Origin: Sphingobacterium sp. UBA5670 | Lineage (GTDB): Bacteria; Bacteroidota; Bacteroidia; Sphingobacteriales; Sphingobacteriaceae | Assembly: GCF_002420705.1 (NCBI RefSeq) | Contig: NZ_DIIM01000014.1 | Span: forward strand, 62,361 to 126,360 | DNA: 64,000 nucleotides | Direction of reading: 5' to 3' | In this document: positions 45,420 through 54,166 of the stretch, piece by piece | Layout: each line of letters starts with the position of its first letter | Position numbering within the stretch: the stretch's first letter is position 1 | The notes under the pieces: model-generated | Seen by the model: the letters and a program-made list of their open reading frames with translations, nothing else | Databases searched by the model: none | What the model was told of the DNA's origin: nothing | Made by a program: the position numbers and the translations under genes

Positions 45420-46547
45420 ATGGCAAATACATTTGCGGAAAAGATTGCCCAAGCGCAAGATTTTCTACCTATCAATGGGACCGATTATATTGAATTTTAT
45501 GTTGGTAATGCCAAGCAAGCGGCGCATTACTACAAGACAGCTTTTGGCTTCCAGTCGGATGCTTACGCCGGACCTGAAACCGGAGTTCGCGATCGGGTAT
45601 CCTATGTGCTAAAACAGAATAAAATACGTTTGGTGCTTACTACGGCGCTGAAATCTGACCATCCCGTCGCAGAACATGTTAAGAAACATGGTGATGGCGT
45701 TAAAATATTAGCGCTCTGGGTAGATGATGCCCGAAAATCATTTGAGGAAACAACAAGAAGAGGGGCAAAGGTATATCAGGAACCACAGCTTCTGAAGGAT
45801 GAAAACGGGGAAGTCTGGACTGCCGGTATCTATACCTACGGCGAAACGGTCCATCTATTTGTCGAACGGCGGAATTATTCCGGTACATTTATGCCGGGAT
45901 ATGAAAAATGGGAAAGTGATTACAATCCAAGCGAAACAGGTTTGCTTTATGTCGACCATTGTGTTGGTAATGTCGGCTGGAACAAGATGAACGAAACCGT
46001 GAAATGGTACCAGGATGTCATGGGCTTCGTTAATATCCTGTCTTTCGATGACAAGCAGATCAATACCGAGTATTCCGCGCTAATGAGTAAAGTGATGAGT
46101 AATGGAAATGGCTATGTTAAGTTCCCGATTAACGAGCCTGCCGAAGGAAAAAAGAAGTCGCAGATTGAAGAATACCTTGAGTTTTACGAGGGTGAAGGTG
46201 TACAGCATGCTGCTTTGGCAACGAAAGATATTGTTGCTACCGTGAAAGCACTTAAAGCAAGAGGAGTAGAGTTTTTGGGTGCCCCACCCGAAGCATATTA
46301 TGACATGTTGCCGGAAAGAGTTGGAAAAATTGATGAAGAAATACGGATCATTCAAGAACTTGGAATTCTGGTAGACCGTGACGAAGAGGGGTATTTGCTG
46401 CAGATTTTCACAAAGCCTGTAGAGGACAGACCAACTTTATTTTATGAGATCATCCAGCGAAAAGGAGCACAAAGCTTTGGTGCAGGAAATTTTAAGGCCC
46501 TTTTTGAAGCTATAGAACGTGAACAGGAACGTCGAGGAAATTTATAG
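45420..46547 (+). CDS. hppD: 4-hydroxyphenylpyruvate dioxygenase
   Basis: A 375-residue vicinal-oxygen-chelate dioxygenase that converts 4-hydroxyphenylpyruvate to homogentisate. First iron His in YVDHCVGNV, second in GEGVQHAALATKDIV, Glu ligand in FYEIIQRKGAQSFGAGNFKALFEAIE, the canonical C-terminal signature. NYSGTFMPGYEKWE in the middle is also typical. Between hmgA (33 bp) and the amino acid dehydrogenase (4 bp), forming one operon for the two central ring steps of tyrosine degradation. Confidence 0.97.
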   Translation: MANTFAEKIAQAQDFLPINGTDYIEFYVGNAKQAAHYYKTAFGFQSDAYAGPETGVRDRVSYVLKQNKIRLVLTTALKSDHPVAEHVKKHGDGVKILALWVDDARKSFEETTRRGAKVYQEPQLLKDENGEVWTAGIYTYGETVHLFVERRNYSGTFMPGYEKWESDYNPSETGLLYVDHCVGNVGWNKMNETVKWYQDVMGFVNILSFDDKQINTEYSALMSKVMSNGNGYVKFPINEPAEGKKKSQIEEYLEFYEGEGVQHAALATKDIVATVKALKARGVEFLGAPPEAYYDMLPERVGKIDEEIRIIQELGILVDRDEEGYLLQIFTKPVEDRPTLFYEIIQRKGAQSFGAGNFKALFEAIEREQERRGNL

Positions 46548-46551
46548 TAGT

Positions 46552-47799
46552 ATGGAAGGGATGAAGGAATTATTAAGGGCGTTTGAGCATAAAAGCCCAG
46601 AAATTGTTTTCGAATGGAAAGATAGCGAGACGGATGCAAGGGGATGGATTGTGATCAATTCTTTGCGTGGGGGTGCTGCCGGTGGTGGAACGCGGATGCG
46701 GCCTGGATTGGATAAGCATGAGGTAGAATCTTTGGCAAAAACAATGGAGGTCAAATTTACGGTTTCGGGCCCCGCAATTGGGGGAGCAAAATCAGGGATT
46801 GATTTCGATCCACATGACCCCAGGAAAAATGAAGTTTTAGAACGTTGGTTTAAGGTTGTTACACCGCTATTAAAAAACTATTATGGGACAGGTGGGGACC
46901 TGAATATAGACGAAATTCATGATGTTATTCCATTGACGGAAGAATATGGACTGTGGCATCCCCAAGAAGGAATTTTGAATGGGCACTTTAAGGTGAATGA
47001 AAGCAATCGCATTCACCAAATTGGACAACTGCGTTATGGAGTTTCCAAAGTATTGGAGGATAGCTCCTACAGTCCAGATCTGAAACGAAAGTACAAAGTG
47101 GCAGATATGATCACTGGTTATGGCGTGGCAGAGTCAATTCGTCACTACTACGAGCTCTTTGGATCGCATTGTGCTGGAAAACGTGCGGTGATTCAAGGTT
47201 GGGGAAACGTGGCTGCCGCAGCAGCATTTTATCTGTCGAAACTAGGGGTTAAAATTGTCGGAATAATCGATCGTGCTGGCGGATTGATCAGTCCGGAAGG
47301 ATTTAATGAACAGGATATTACACGTTTATTTCTAGAGCGAAAAGGTAATGAACTCTGCTCACCGGATCTGATTCCTTTTGATCAGATACAGAAAGAAATT
47401 TGGAACTTGAAAACCGATATTTTTGTGCCGGCAGCGGCATCCCGATTAGTTTCAAAAGATCAGATCCAACATCTGATCAGTCATGGGCTTGAGGTGATTG
47501 CTTCCGGTGCAAACGTTCCATTTGCAGATCAGGAAATATTTTATGGGCCTGTCATGGAGTTTGCCGACCAGCATGTCGCGGTTATACCAGACTTCATTGC
47601 CAATTGTGGGATGGCGAGAGTATTTGCCTATTTAATGCAACGCAATATCGAAATTAGTGATGATGCAATTTTTTCGGACGTTTCTAAAGTGATTTTTGAA
47701 GCACTCAAAAAAATCAAGGCAGTTTCTCCGCATAAGACTCATATTTCGTCAAGAGCCTACGAAATTGCTCTGAAGCAATTGGTGGAAACGGTCAGCTAA
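46552..47799 (+). CDS. Glu/Leu/Phe/Val-type amino acid dehydrogenase
   Basis: A 415-residue NAD(P)-dependent dehydrogenase. The substrate domain has RGGAAGGGTRMRPGLDKHEV and SGPAIGGAKSGIDFDP (catalytic Lys in GGAK), then GTGGDLNIDEIHDVIP; the nucleotide domain has VIQGWGNVAAAAAFYLSKLG. An in-frame start at 46519 overlaps hppD; ATG at 46552 is preferred, 4 bp after the hppD stop. In this operon it could deaminate aromatic amino acids or recycle glutamate from an aminotransferase; the preferred substrate is not readable. No aromatic aminotransferase is in the window, which makes the first idea attractive. Confidence 0.85.
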   Translation: MEGMKELLRAFEHKSPEIVFEWKDSETDARGWIVINSLRGGAAGGGTRMRPGLDKHEVESLAKTMEVKFTVSGPAIGGAKSGIDFDPHDPRKNEVLERWFKVVTPLLKNYYGTGGDLNIDEIHDVIPLTEEYGLWHPQEGILNGHFKVNESNRIHQIGQLRYGVSKVLEDSSYSPDLKRKYKVADMITGYGVAESIRHYYELFGSHCAGKRAVIQGWGNVAAAAAFYLSKLGVKIVGIIDRAGGLISPEGFNEQDITRLFLERKGNELCSPDLIPFDQIQKEIWNLKTDIFVPAAASRLVSKDQIQHLISHGLEVIASGANVPFADQEIFYGPVMEFADQHVAVIPDFIANCGMARVFAYLMQRNIEISDDAIFSDVSKVIFEALKKIKAVSPHKTHISSRAYEIALKQLVETVS

Positions 47800-47846
47800 A
47801 TATAAAAAGACGGTTTCTACGTTATACAGCGTACAACTATCAAAAA

Positions 47847-47959
47847 AAACACTTGAAGCGGGGAACTTCAAGTGTTTCTAACTAACCAATTATTAACCTA
47901 AATTTATGAATACTCAAAACAATGCAATACCTATGCCAAAACTTATTTTCTTTGCGTGA
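47847..47959 (+). repeat. Hairpin-leader module, copy 1
   Basis: A perfect 12-bp stem (AAACACTTGAAG, 47847-47858, and its complement 47866-47877) presents a loop containing GCGGGGAA. Then comes the conserved tail ending AATTATTAACCTAAATTT and an ATG at 47906 opening a 17-codon ORF (to 47959). Copies 2 and 3 follow in the same 790-bp gap (47800-48586). The stem may also terminate the operon upstream. Confidence 0.8.
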
Positions 47960-48134
47960 ACATATTGTCATTTTTTTGTTATTAAAATTTCTGTATGTGT
48001 TGGAGTTTCTTTACACGGACTAAATGAATGAAAACGTTTTTTTAAAATCCATATGCTGACCTATTGATGGATAATTTGAAAGGTTTTTAGTGAAATATTT
48101 TCCTTTGTAATTGTTATAAGTGGTTAATAAACAG

Positions 48135-48215
48135 AAACTCCTGAAGCGGGGAGCAACAGGAGTTTTCCTAACCAATTATTAACCTAAATTTATGAAAAGT
48201 ACTTATATAACGTAG
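48135..48215 (+). repeat. Hairpin-leader module, copy 2
   Basis: A 9-bp stem (AAACTCCTG, 48135-48143, with CAGGAGTTT, 48157-48165), apical AGCGGGGA, the same tail CTAACCAATTATTAACCTAA-AATTT pattern and an ATG at 48192 opening a 7-codon ORF. Stem bases differ from copy 1 yet stay paired, while loop and tail are kept. The sequence between copies 1 and 2 (47960-48134) shows nothing else. Confidence 0.8.
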
Positions 48216-48336
48216 TAGGTTTGAAAAATGTTTCAGTGGATATCACTTTTTTTTATTTTTTAACATATTTTAATTGTTTAGTATTGATTCTCAGTAAAAT
48301 ATTCTAATATTTATTTTGTTTTCTTTTTAGAAAAAT

Positions 48337-48445
48337 AAAAAACCTGCTAGCGGGGACTAACAGGTTTTTTATAAACTAACTAAATTATTAACCTAAATTT
48401 ATGAAACTACAAGACAATATTCAAGAAGGATGCCAATGTGCCTAA
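48337..48445 (+). repeat. Hairpin-leader module, copy 3
   Basis: A 10-bp stem (AAAAAACCTG, 48337-48346, with CAGGTTTTTT, 48361-48370), inner TAG/CTA pairs, apical AGCGGGGA, the tail ATTATTAACCTAAATTT and an ATG at 48401 opening a 14-codon ORF (to 48445). The T-run after the stem makes this copy look most like a terminator. Between copies 2 and 3 (48216-48336), and from 48446 to the next gene, I see no gene. Confidence 0.8.
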
Positions 48446-48586
48446 TTCCTCTGTTTGTTTAACGATTTTTAACGCTTTTCTGAATGGAATAATTGGGGGC
48501 ATTATTTCGGCGGAAATCTAGTTAAATTTCAAACCTTTTGTGAGCGACATGCGTTTATTTAAGCGAAAGATCACTGCTTATCTGGC

Positions 48587-49396
48587 ATGGATCATAAACT
48601 GTTTAAAAAAAAGTACATGTCGCTAACATATCTCTATCAATTGGAACGCTATGAGAGTCCTTTTTGGGCTTTTGCTATTCATGATGGTCATCACGTTGAT
48701 GAGCGTTTAATTCCGCATTACAATATTTCGGAAGACGAACGATTGCGCGAGGAAGATCCTTACACAGCCATTTTGGCAGAGCTCCCGTTTAATCGATTCT
48801 TGTCAGGAACTTCCAGGTTTCAGCTGGATCTGAACAGAAAGCGAGAAGATGCAATTTATTTGAGGCCCGAACAGTCATGGGGAATGCATGTATGGCGATC
48901 TGATTTGCCCGATGATTTAAAAAGTCAGTTATATGAGACTTATGATCGGGTGTATGAGGAAATCAACCGGGAGATTGAGCGTACTATTGATCGTTATGGT
49001 TATTTCCTTGTATACGATATTCATAGTTACAATATGCGGCGCGAGGGGCCAGAAACAAAGTTGGATAACACGGCTAATCCGCAAATTAACATAGGGACAT
49101 CTCATAATCAGGGTAAATGGCGTAAGCTGACGGATCAGTTCATCAGAGCTATTCAGTCTGGGAGGGAGGGGCAAACTTATGATGTTCGCGAGAATGTGAA
49201 ATTTAAGGGCGGATTTCTTTCGGCATATCTGAATGATAGATTCGGCGATAAGGGCTGTGTTTTTTCTATAGAGTTCCGAAAGGATTTTATGGACGAATGG
49301 ACTGGGGAAGTATATCCACAAAAACTTCAGGAATATAAGCAACTTCTCTTGCAAAGTATAGAGACCTTAGAAAACTATTTTGCCTATGAAAGATAA
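48587..49396 (+). CDS. N-formylglutamate amidohydrolase-family protein
   Basis: A 269-residue zinc hydrolase fold of the HutG/FGase group. WAFAIHDGHHVDERL carries the His/Asp pair typical of the family's first metal motif, DLNRKREDAIY is the substrate Arg motif, YFLVYDIHSYNMRREGP the catalytic Asp-His block and GCVFSIEFRKDFMDEWTGE the closing Glu motif. The classic enzyme cleaves N-formylglutamate in histidine breakdown, but no hut genes are here. It overlaps the next gene by 11 bp, and the pair leads into an ATP-grasp ligase, which suggests an amide- or peptide-cleaving role in that cassette. Confidence 0.85.
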   Translation: MDHKLFKKKYMSLTYLYQLERYESPFWAFAIHDGHHVDERLIPHYNISEDERLREEDPYTAILAELPFNRFLSGTSRFQLDLNRKREDAIYLRPEQSWGMHVWRSDLPDDLKSQLYETYDRVYEEINREIERTIDRYGYFLVYDIHSYNMRREGPETKLDNTANPQINIGTSHNQGKWRKLTDQFIRAIQSGREGQTYDVRENVKFKGGFLSAYLNDRFGDKGCVFSIEFRKDFMDEWTGEVYPQKLQEYKQLLLQSIETLENYFAYER

Positions 49397-51221
49397 TGCT
49401 AAACAGCTTGCTGGCATTCTAAAGAAGATCAAAAATAAAGAGGTTTTCCATGTACAGATCCCTCCTAAAAATAAATTGGTTTTTAATCAGGTTGTGCCTT
49501 ACCTCTTCTTGTATAGACAGTTTTTTAGTCAGGATCCCATGCTTTCGGAGTTGGTCAAATCAGAACCCGCTTATTTTAAGGTGAGAGATCCGCAGATGAA
49601 TGTTTCGGAATGGATCGCTCCAATTCTCAATCAACTTGTCGAAGAGTTTGGCGCCTGTTTGATTATTGAAGCTTGGGCTGCCGATGCAGCACAGGAAGAA
49701 GATATTCAAATTCATATTGCGCGAAAGAATGTACAGGCAATTGCACAATATCTCGGTAAGCAATTGAGCACCGAAGAATCGATCGCCAAGGTTGAGATAT
49801 TGACAGATTCAAAAACCAATGCTACCCAAAGTTTATCGCCGTCAAGTGTACAGTTAGATAATCTGAATACCAATATATTTTACATGGGGCTGGAAATAAA
49901 GCCGAAGTATTTACTAGGTGTTGATCAGCAGATCTTACCGATAGACCTTCGTCATTTCCGTGAAGCCATATCAAGGAGCCTATCTAAAACATTCTTCGAA
50001 TTCATTCGTATCCATACCTTATCTAAACCTACTGCATTTAAAATAAGTCAGCCTAAAAAGATGCTTCCTTTGGCCTGGGAAATTGATCAAAAATTGGCCC
50101 GGGAAAGCCAAAGGTTTGATTTCCTGTTATTAATTACTCCGACAAATTCTTATGATGCATGGCTTCAGTTTAAAAAAGGTAACTATCGAAAAACACCTGT
50201 TTTTCGATATCGGCCCATGCCTATTGATCCGGATATTATCAAGAGAAATCTCTATAACTTGCATATCGAAGATTTATTCGACCCTTCTATTGCTTATTTA
50301 TTTCGTGACAAACGAAAGGAACTCGATCAGATGATGACGATGCTAAGTGAAAGGGGAAAAGAAGGTTTTCTCTTGGGAAGCATGCAAGTTTTTGGTACAG
50401 TCAATGAAAAATTGTTGGAAAGGGCCCAGGCAATTCTCACAATTACCACAACCGATCGAGAAGTGAAAACAAAAGAGGAGGATATTGTCTATGCGGATGA
50501 GTTTGCTAAACTAGCTCAGGAAGAACTGGATTATTTGAAAATCCAAGACCCAAATTTTGGGACTACCGTGCGACTTCGGGATGATATTTATGGGGTGATG
50601 GTCAATCAGGGCGTGCTCAATATCAGTAAGCAGTATAGTTTGCCGCGAAATAGGGTAAAGGCACTCATTCAGCATGAGGTTGGTACACATATCGTCACTT
50701 ACTACAATGGGAAACAACAGCCGTTCAGTCTTTTCAGATTAGGGGTTCCCGGTTATGAGAAACTTCAGGAAGGTCTCGCCGTACTTGCCGAATATCTGGT
50801 CGGCGGACTGACAAACAATAGACTACGTATTCTGGCAGGAAGAGTTATCGCCGTCCATCATATGCAGCAAGGGAATTCTTTTATTGATACGTTTTCAGTT
50901 TTGCTTGATAAGTATCAATTTTTGCCTGAAACGGCTTTCCAAATGACGATGCGTGTATACAGGAGCGGTGGACTGACCAAAGATGCATTATACTTGAGCG
51001 GTTTAATCGAATTGACGAATTATATTAAAAGCGGGCGAGATCTATCGCTACTGACCATGGGGAAAATTCGGGAGGATTATATCCCGATTGTCGAAGAACT
51101 GATGTTAAAAGGTGTATTGAGAGCTCCGGCTTTAACCCCAAGATACCTAACGGAGCCGTATAAAGAGGCATTGATACAACTCAAAAAGAACAATAATGGA
51201 ATATTTCAAATGATTCAATAA
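49386..51221 (+). CDS. DUF1704 (QEGLA-motif) zinc metallopeptidase
   Basis: A 611-residue protein of the family annotated as flavohemoglobin expression-modulating QEGLA motif protein. The zinc site HEVGTH is at residues 430-435 and the name motif QEGLA at 461-465, giving an HExxTH peptidase with a downstream Glu ligand. Human MATCAP, a tubulin tyrosine carboxypeptidase, belongs to the same DUF1704 family, so C-terminal peptide or amino acid removal is a reasonable inference. The N-terminal 400 residues are family-specific. An in-frame TTG lies 6 bp upstream; ATG at 49386 is used. It overlaps the FGase-like gene and is followed 13 bp later by the ATP-grasp gene. Confidence 0.88.
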   Translation: MKDNAKQLAGILKKIKNKEVFHVQIPPKNKLVFNQVVPYLFLYRQFFSQDPMLSELVKSEPAYFKVRDPQMNVSEWIAPILNQLVEEFGACLIIEAWAADAAQEEDIQIHIARKNVQAIAQYLGKQLSTEESIAKVEILTDSKTNATQSLSPSSVQLDNLNTNIFYMGLEIKPKYLLGVDQQILPIDLRHFREAISRSLSKTFFEFIRIHTLSKPTAFKISQPKKMLPLAWEIDQKLARESQRFDFLLLITPTNSYDAWLQFKKGNYRKTPVFRYRPMPIDPDIIKRNLYNLHIEDLFDPSIAYLFRDKRKELDQMMTMLSERGKEGFLLGSMQVFGTVNEKLLERAQAILTITTTDREVKTKEEDIVYADEFAKLAQEELDYLKIQDPNFGTTVRLRDDIYGVMVNQGVLNISKQYSLPRNRVKALIQHEVGTHIVTYYNGKQQPFSLFRLGVPGYEKLQEGLAVLAEYLVGGLTNNRLRILAGRVIAVHHMQQGNSFIDTFSVLLDKYQFLPETAFQMTMRVYRSGGLTKDALYLSGLIELTNYIKSGRDLSLLTMGKIREDYIPIVEELMLKGVLRAPALTPRYLTEPYKEALIQLKKNNNGIFQMIQ

Positions 51222-51234
51222 TCGGATATTTTAT

Positions 51235-52239
51235 ATGAAGATAGCATTCGTGATTAACCAAACCCATAAAGAAACAGCTCGTTTCACGACAACTCTTTTG
51301 GCATTGAGGGCCCATCAAATGGGACATGAGATTTATTATATTGGCTTGGCTGATTTCTATTATGAGTCTGCACATATTGCTGCCCATGTACGAAAAGTGC
51401 TTCCTGATCAGAAGCTTACTACGACCGATCGCTTAATGGAAGTATTAAGGGGAACAGAAAAGACTAAAATGTTTTTGGAAGAGATGGATGTTGTCTGGTT
51501 GCGATTTGATCCTGTACTGGATATGGTTAACCGGCCTTGGGCAGCAGCCTCAGCACTGCAATTCGCATCGCTCTTAAAAGAAAAAGGGGTACTGGTTATC
51601 AATGATCCCGATAGTCTTGGCAGGGCGAGCAATAAGTTATACCTCGAGGGATTTGATGAATCTATTCGCCCAAAGACTATAGTAACCAGAAATTATGCGG
51701 ATGTCATTGAGTTTTTTGAACAACAGAACAAGCTTATTATTTTAAAACCTCTGAAGGGTTCAGGTGGTAAAAATGTATTTTTGATCAATAAAGATAATCA
51801 GCAAAATTTAAAACAGACGGTAGAGGCTATCGCACGCGATGGTTACGTGATTGGTCAGGAATATCTTCCGGATGCTGCACGTGGGGATATTAGATTCTTT
51901 TTATTGAATGGAGAGCCTATTTCGATCAATGGAAAATATGCGGCTGTACATCGTGTGCAGCAGGGTGATGAGATTCGCAGTAATGTCCATCAGGGAGCTA
52001 CAACCCAGGCGGCTGTTATCTCACCGGAGCTGCTGCTGATGGTTGACAAGATTAAGGATAAGTTGATTCAGGATGGAATGTATTTTGTTGGTCTGGATGT
52101 GGTCGGAAACCGTATCATGGAAATTAATGTTTTTAGTCCTGGAGCACTATGTCAGACTGAAGAGATCGTACAGGAGGATTTTTCAGCCTTTATTATTAAA
52201 AAATTAGAGGAGAAAGTTGCTCCCAAACAACCGGATTAG
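51235..52239 (+). CDS. GshB-like ATP-grasp ligase
   Basis: A 334-residue protein with the glutathione-synthetase-type layout: an N-terminal preATP domain (MKIAFVINQ, LRFDPVLDMVNRPWA), the ATP-grasp with LIILKPLKGSGGKNVFLI (Lys and Gly-rich loop), VIGQEYLPDAARGDIRFFLL and the metal-binding MEINVFSPGAL. Such enzymes join a carboxylate to an amine through an acyl phosphate. Most Bacteroidota do not make glutathione, and no GshA is near, so another product is likely. Third gene of the compact cassette with the FGase-like and DUF1704 hydrolases. Confidence 0.88.
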   Translation: MKIAFVINQTHKETARFTTTLLALRAHQMGHEIYYIGLADFYYESAHIAAHVRKVLPDQKLTTTDRLMEVLRGTEKTKMFLEEMDVVWLRFDPVLDMVNRPWAAASALQFASLLKEKGVLVINDPDSLGRASNKLYLEGFDESIRPKTIVTRNYADVIEFFEQQNKLIILKPLKGSGGKNVFLINKDNQQNLKQTVEAIARDGYVIGQEYLPDAARGDIRFFLLNGEPISINGKYAAVHRVQQGDEIRSNVHQGATTQAAVISPELLLMVDKIKDKLIQDGMYFVGLDVVGNRIMEINVFSPGALCQTEEIVQEDFSAFIIKKLEEKVAPKQPD

Positions 52240-52300
52240 CTGCGCTTAGGCTGATGGAATTGCATTGCCGAAATCGGAAGGAACGTTATAATAGCCATTT

Positions 52301-52332
52301 GAGGTAATTATGAATTTGAAATGAATTACCTC
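52301..52332. repeat. Inverted repeat upstream of lplA
   Basis: GAGGTAATT (52301-52309) and AATTACCTC (52324-52332) are perfect complements with a 14-nt loop, 62 bp after the ATP-grasp stop and just before a TATTTTTG -7 element (52347-52354) for lplA. It may be a weak terminator or an operator. Confidence 0.5.
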
Positions 52333-52367
52333 GATTAAATTCTTGTTATTTTTGAAAAAAGAAAAAT

Positions 52368-53351
52368 ATGCTGATTATAGATTCTCCTTCCGACAATGCT
52401 TATTTTAACATCGCTTCCGAGGAATATTTATTGGGTAAATACCCCAAAGAAGATATCTTTCTGCTCTACGTAAATGCTCCCTCAATTATAATAGGTAAAT
52501 TCCAGAATACCTTAGCTGAAATCAATCTTGATTACGTTAATGAGAATAATATTAAGGTTGTCAGGCGGATGTCGGGGGGAGGTGCTGTTTATCATGATGC
52601 AGGAAACCTTAATTTTTCCTTTCATACCTTATTAGGGAATCATGATTTTATGGATTTTTCAACCTTTACCCAACCGGTAGTTTCGCTATTGAATAAATTG
52701 GATATACCCGCAAGATTAGAAGGAAGAAATGATCTGTTGGTCGACGGGAAAAAATTTAGCGGAAATGCTAAACTGGCCAAAAATGGCAAAATGATTCAAC
52801 ATGGCACCATATTGATCAATTCACAGATGCAAGTGCTAAGCGATGCTTTGAAGGTCAATCCATTGAAATTTGTAGATAAAGCTGTAAAATCAAACCGCGC
52901 ACGCGTAACAAATTTAATTGGATATTTGCCTAGTGGTTTTACAACCGTTCATTTTAAAAAATTGCTCATGGAGGAAATGAAACTGGAGAACCCCGAAGCT
53001 AAAATTAGCACGTTTTCTCCTGTGGATATTGAAAATATTGAAAAGCTGATCAAAGAAAAATACGAGACATGGGACTGGAATTTTGGTTTTTCTCCAAATT
53101 ATAATTTTAAAAAAGCGATTAAGATCCCCGCGGGATTTATCGAATTACACCTAGATGTACACAAAGGATATATTGAACGCGCTAAAATTTTTGGGGATTT
53201 TTTTGCTTCCAAATCAATCCATGAAATCGAAAGTCTATTGGTTGGAAAAAAGCATGAATTGGAGGAGATTGATCTATTGCTGCGGTCCGTCGATCTAACG
53301 GCTTATTTTGGCCAAGTCGATGCTTCTGAAATTCTCACGTTGTTTAAATAG
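52368..53351 (+). CDS. lplA: Lipoate-protein ligase A
   Basis: A 327-residue ligase that activates lipoate with ATP and attaches it to lysines of 2-oxo acid dehydrogenases and the glycine cleavage H protein. RRMSGGGAVYHDAGNLNFSF is the diagnostic active-site block, and KFSGNAKLAKNGKMIQHGTIL contains the catalytic Lys region. The C-terminal accessory domain (about residues 250-327) needed for complete activity is present. The exact TAnnTTTG element at 52347 is about 14 nt upstream of the start, so the mRNA leader is very short. Cytoplasmic; monocistronic or shared with the methyltransferase 29 bp later. Confidence 0.95.
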   Translation: MLIIDSPSDNAYFNIASEEYLLGKYPKEDIFLLYVNAPSIIIGKFQNTLAEINLDYVNENNIKVVRRMSGGGAVYHDAGNLNFSFHTLLGNHDFMDFSTFTQPVVSLLNKLDIPARLEGRNDLLVDGKKFSGNAKLAKNGKMIQHGTILINSQMQVLSDALKVNPLKFVDKAVKSNRARVTNLIGYLPSGFTTVHFKKLLMEEMKLENPEAKISTFSPVDIENIEKLIKEKYETWDWNFGFSPNYNFKKAIKIPAGFIELHLDVHKGYIERAKIFGDFFASKSIHEIESLLVGKKHELEEIDLLLRSVDLTAYFGQVDASEILTLFK

Positions 53352-53380
53352 AAAATGTTGTATTGCCCTATAGGGGTATA

Positions 53381-54160
53381 ATGAAAAAAAATATGCCTTG
53401 GAATCCGGACACCTATAATCAATTTAAAAATATTCGTTTTAAACCATTTTATGATTTGGCCGACCTTATCGTTGGAGATACCGTACTGCATGCTGTAGAT
53501 TTGGGCTGCGGTACCGGTGAACAAACAGCTATTCTAAGTGGAAAATTCGCTGAAGCAAATTTTCTTGGAATAGATTCTTCAGCAGAAATGCTATCTGAAA
53601 GCCATCAGCTTGAAACAGAACGTTTAAAATTTAAACAAAGTTCAGTCGAAAAATTCCTTGCTGAGCCAAGGACCTGGGATCTTATTTTTAGCAATGCTGC
53701 CTTACAATGGCTGGAAGATCATCAGGTTCTTTTCCCTCAGCTTATTTCCAGGTTAAATGCCGGTGGACAATTGGCAGTACAGATGCCTTATCAGCCAGAA
53801 AATATCTTAAATAAGATTTTATTTGAACTGGGGAACGAGGAACCTTTTCGTACTTATCTAAATGATTGGAATAGGCCTTCGTCAGTATTGGATATTGACG
53901 CTTATGCACAGCTGCTGTTTGAAAATGGCTTGGATCAACTGGATCTTTCACTCCGTGTGTATCCTTTGATTGCTACTGATGTTGATACGCTTTACAGCTT
54001 CATTGCAGGCTCCGCTTTGATTCCCTATATTGAGCGGTTAGCAGAAGATAAGAAGGTACTGTTTATTGATGAGTTCAAAACTCGAATCAATAAACATTTT
54101 TCAAAATTTCCGGCCATTTACTCTTTCAAACGGATACTATTATACGGGCGTAAAAAGTGA
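53381..54160 (+). CDS. SAM-dependent methyltransferase, trans-aconitate methyltransferase-like
   Basis: A 259-residue class I methyltransferase. The SAM-binding motif is HAVDLGCGTGEQTAIL, followed by NFLGIDSSAEMLSES and WDLIFSNAALQWLEDH, the last being characteristic of Tam-type enzymes; the opening WNPDTYNQFKNIRFKPFYDL also fits that group. Tam methylates trans-aconitate, a toxic side product of aconitase, but other small acids are possible. ATG at 53381 is preferred over a TTG at 53363. Its stop is 6 bp from the converging ybaK, with a small hairpin (GGCCTA with TAGGCC) between. Confidence 0.8.
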   Translation: MKKNMPWNPDTYNQFKNIRFKPFYDLADLIVGDTVLHAVDLGCGTGEQTAILSGKFAEANFLGIDSSAEMLSESHQLETERLKFKQSSVEKFLAEPRTWDLIFSNAALQWLEDHQVLFPQLISRLNAGGQLAVQMPYQPENILNKILFELGNEEPFRTYLNDWNRPSSVLDIDAYAQLLFENGLDQLDLSLRVYPLIATDVDTLYSFIAGSALIPYIERLAEDKKVLFIDEFKTRINKHFSKFPAIYSFKRILLYGRKK

Positions 54161-54166
54161 GGCCTA

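Noticed and set aside
47847..48445. CRISPR array or insertion-sequence ends
   Set aside because: Only three units, spaced 288 and 202 bp, with variable stems and no uniform spacers; no transposase or cas gene nearby.
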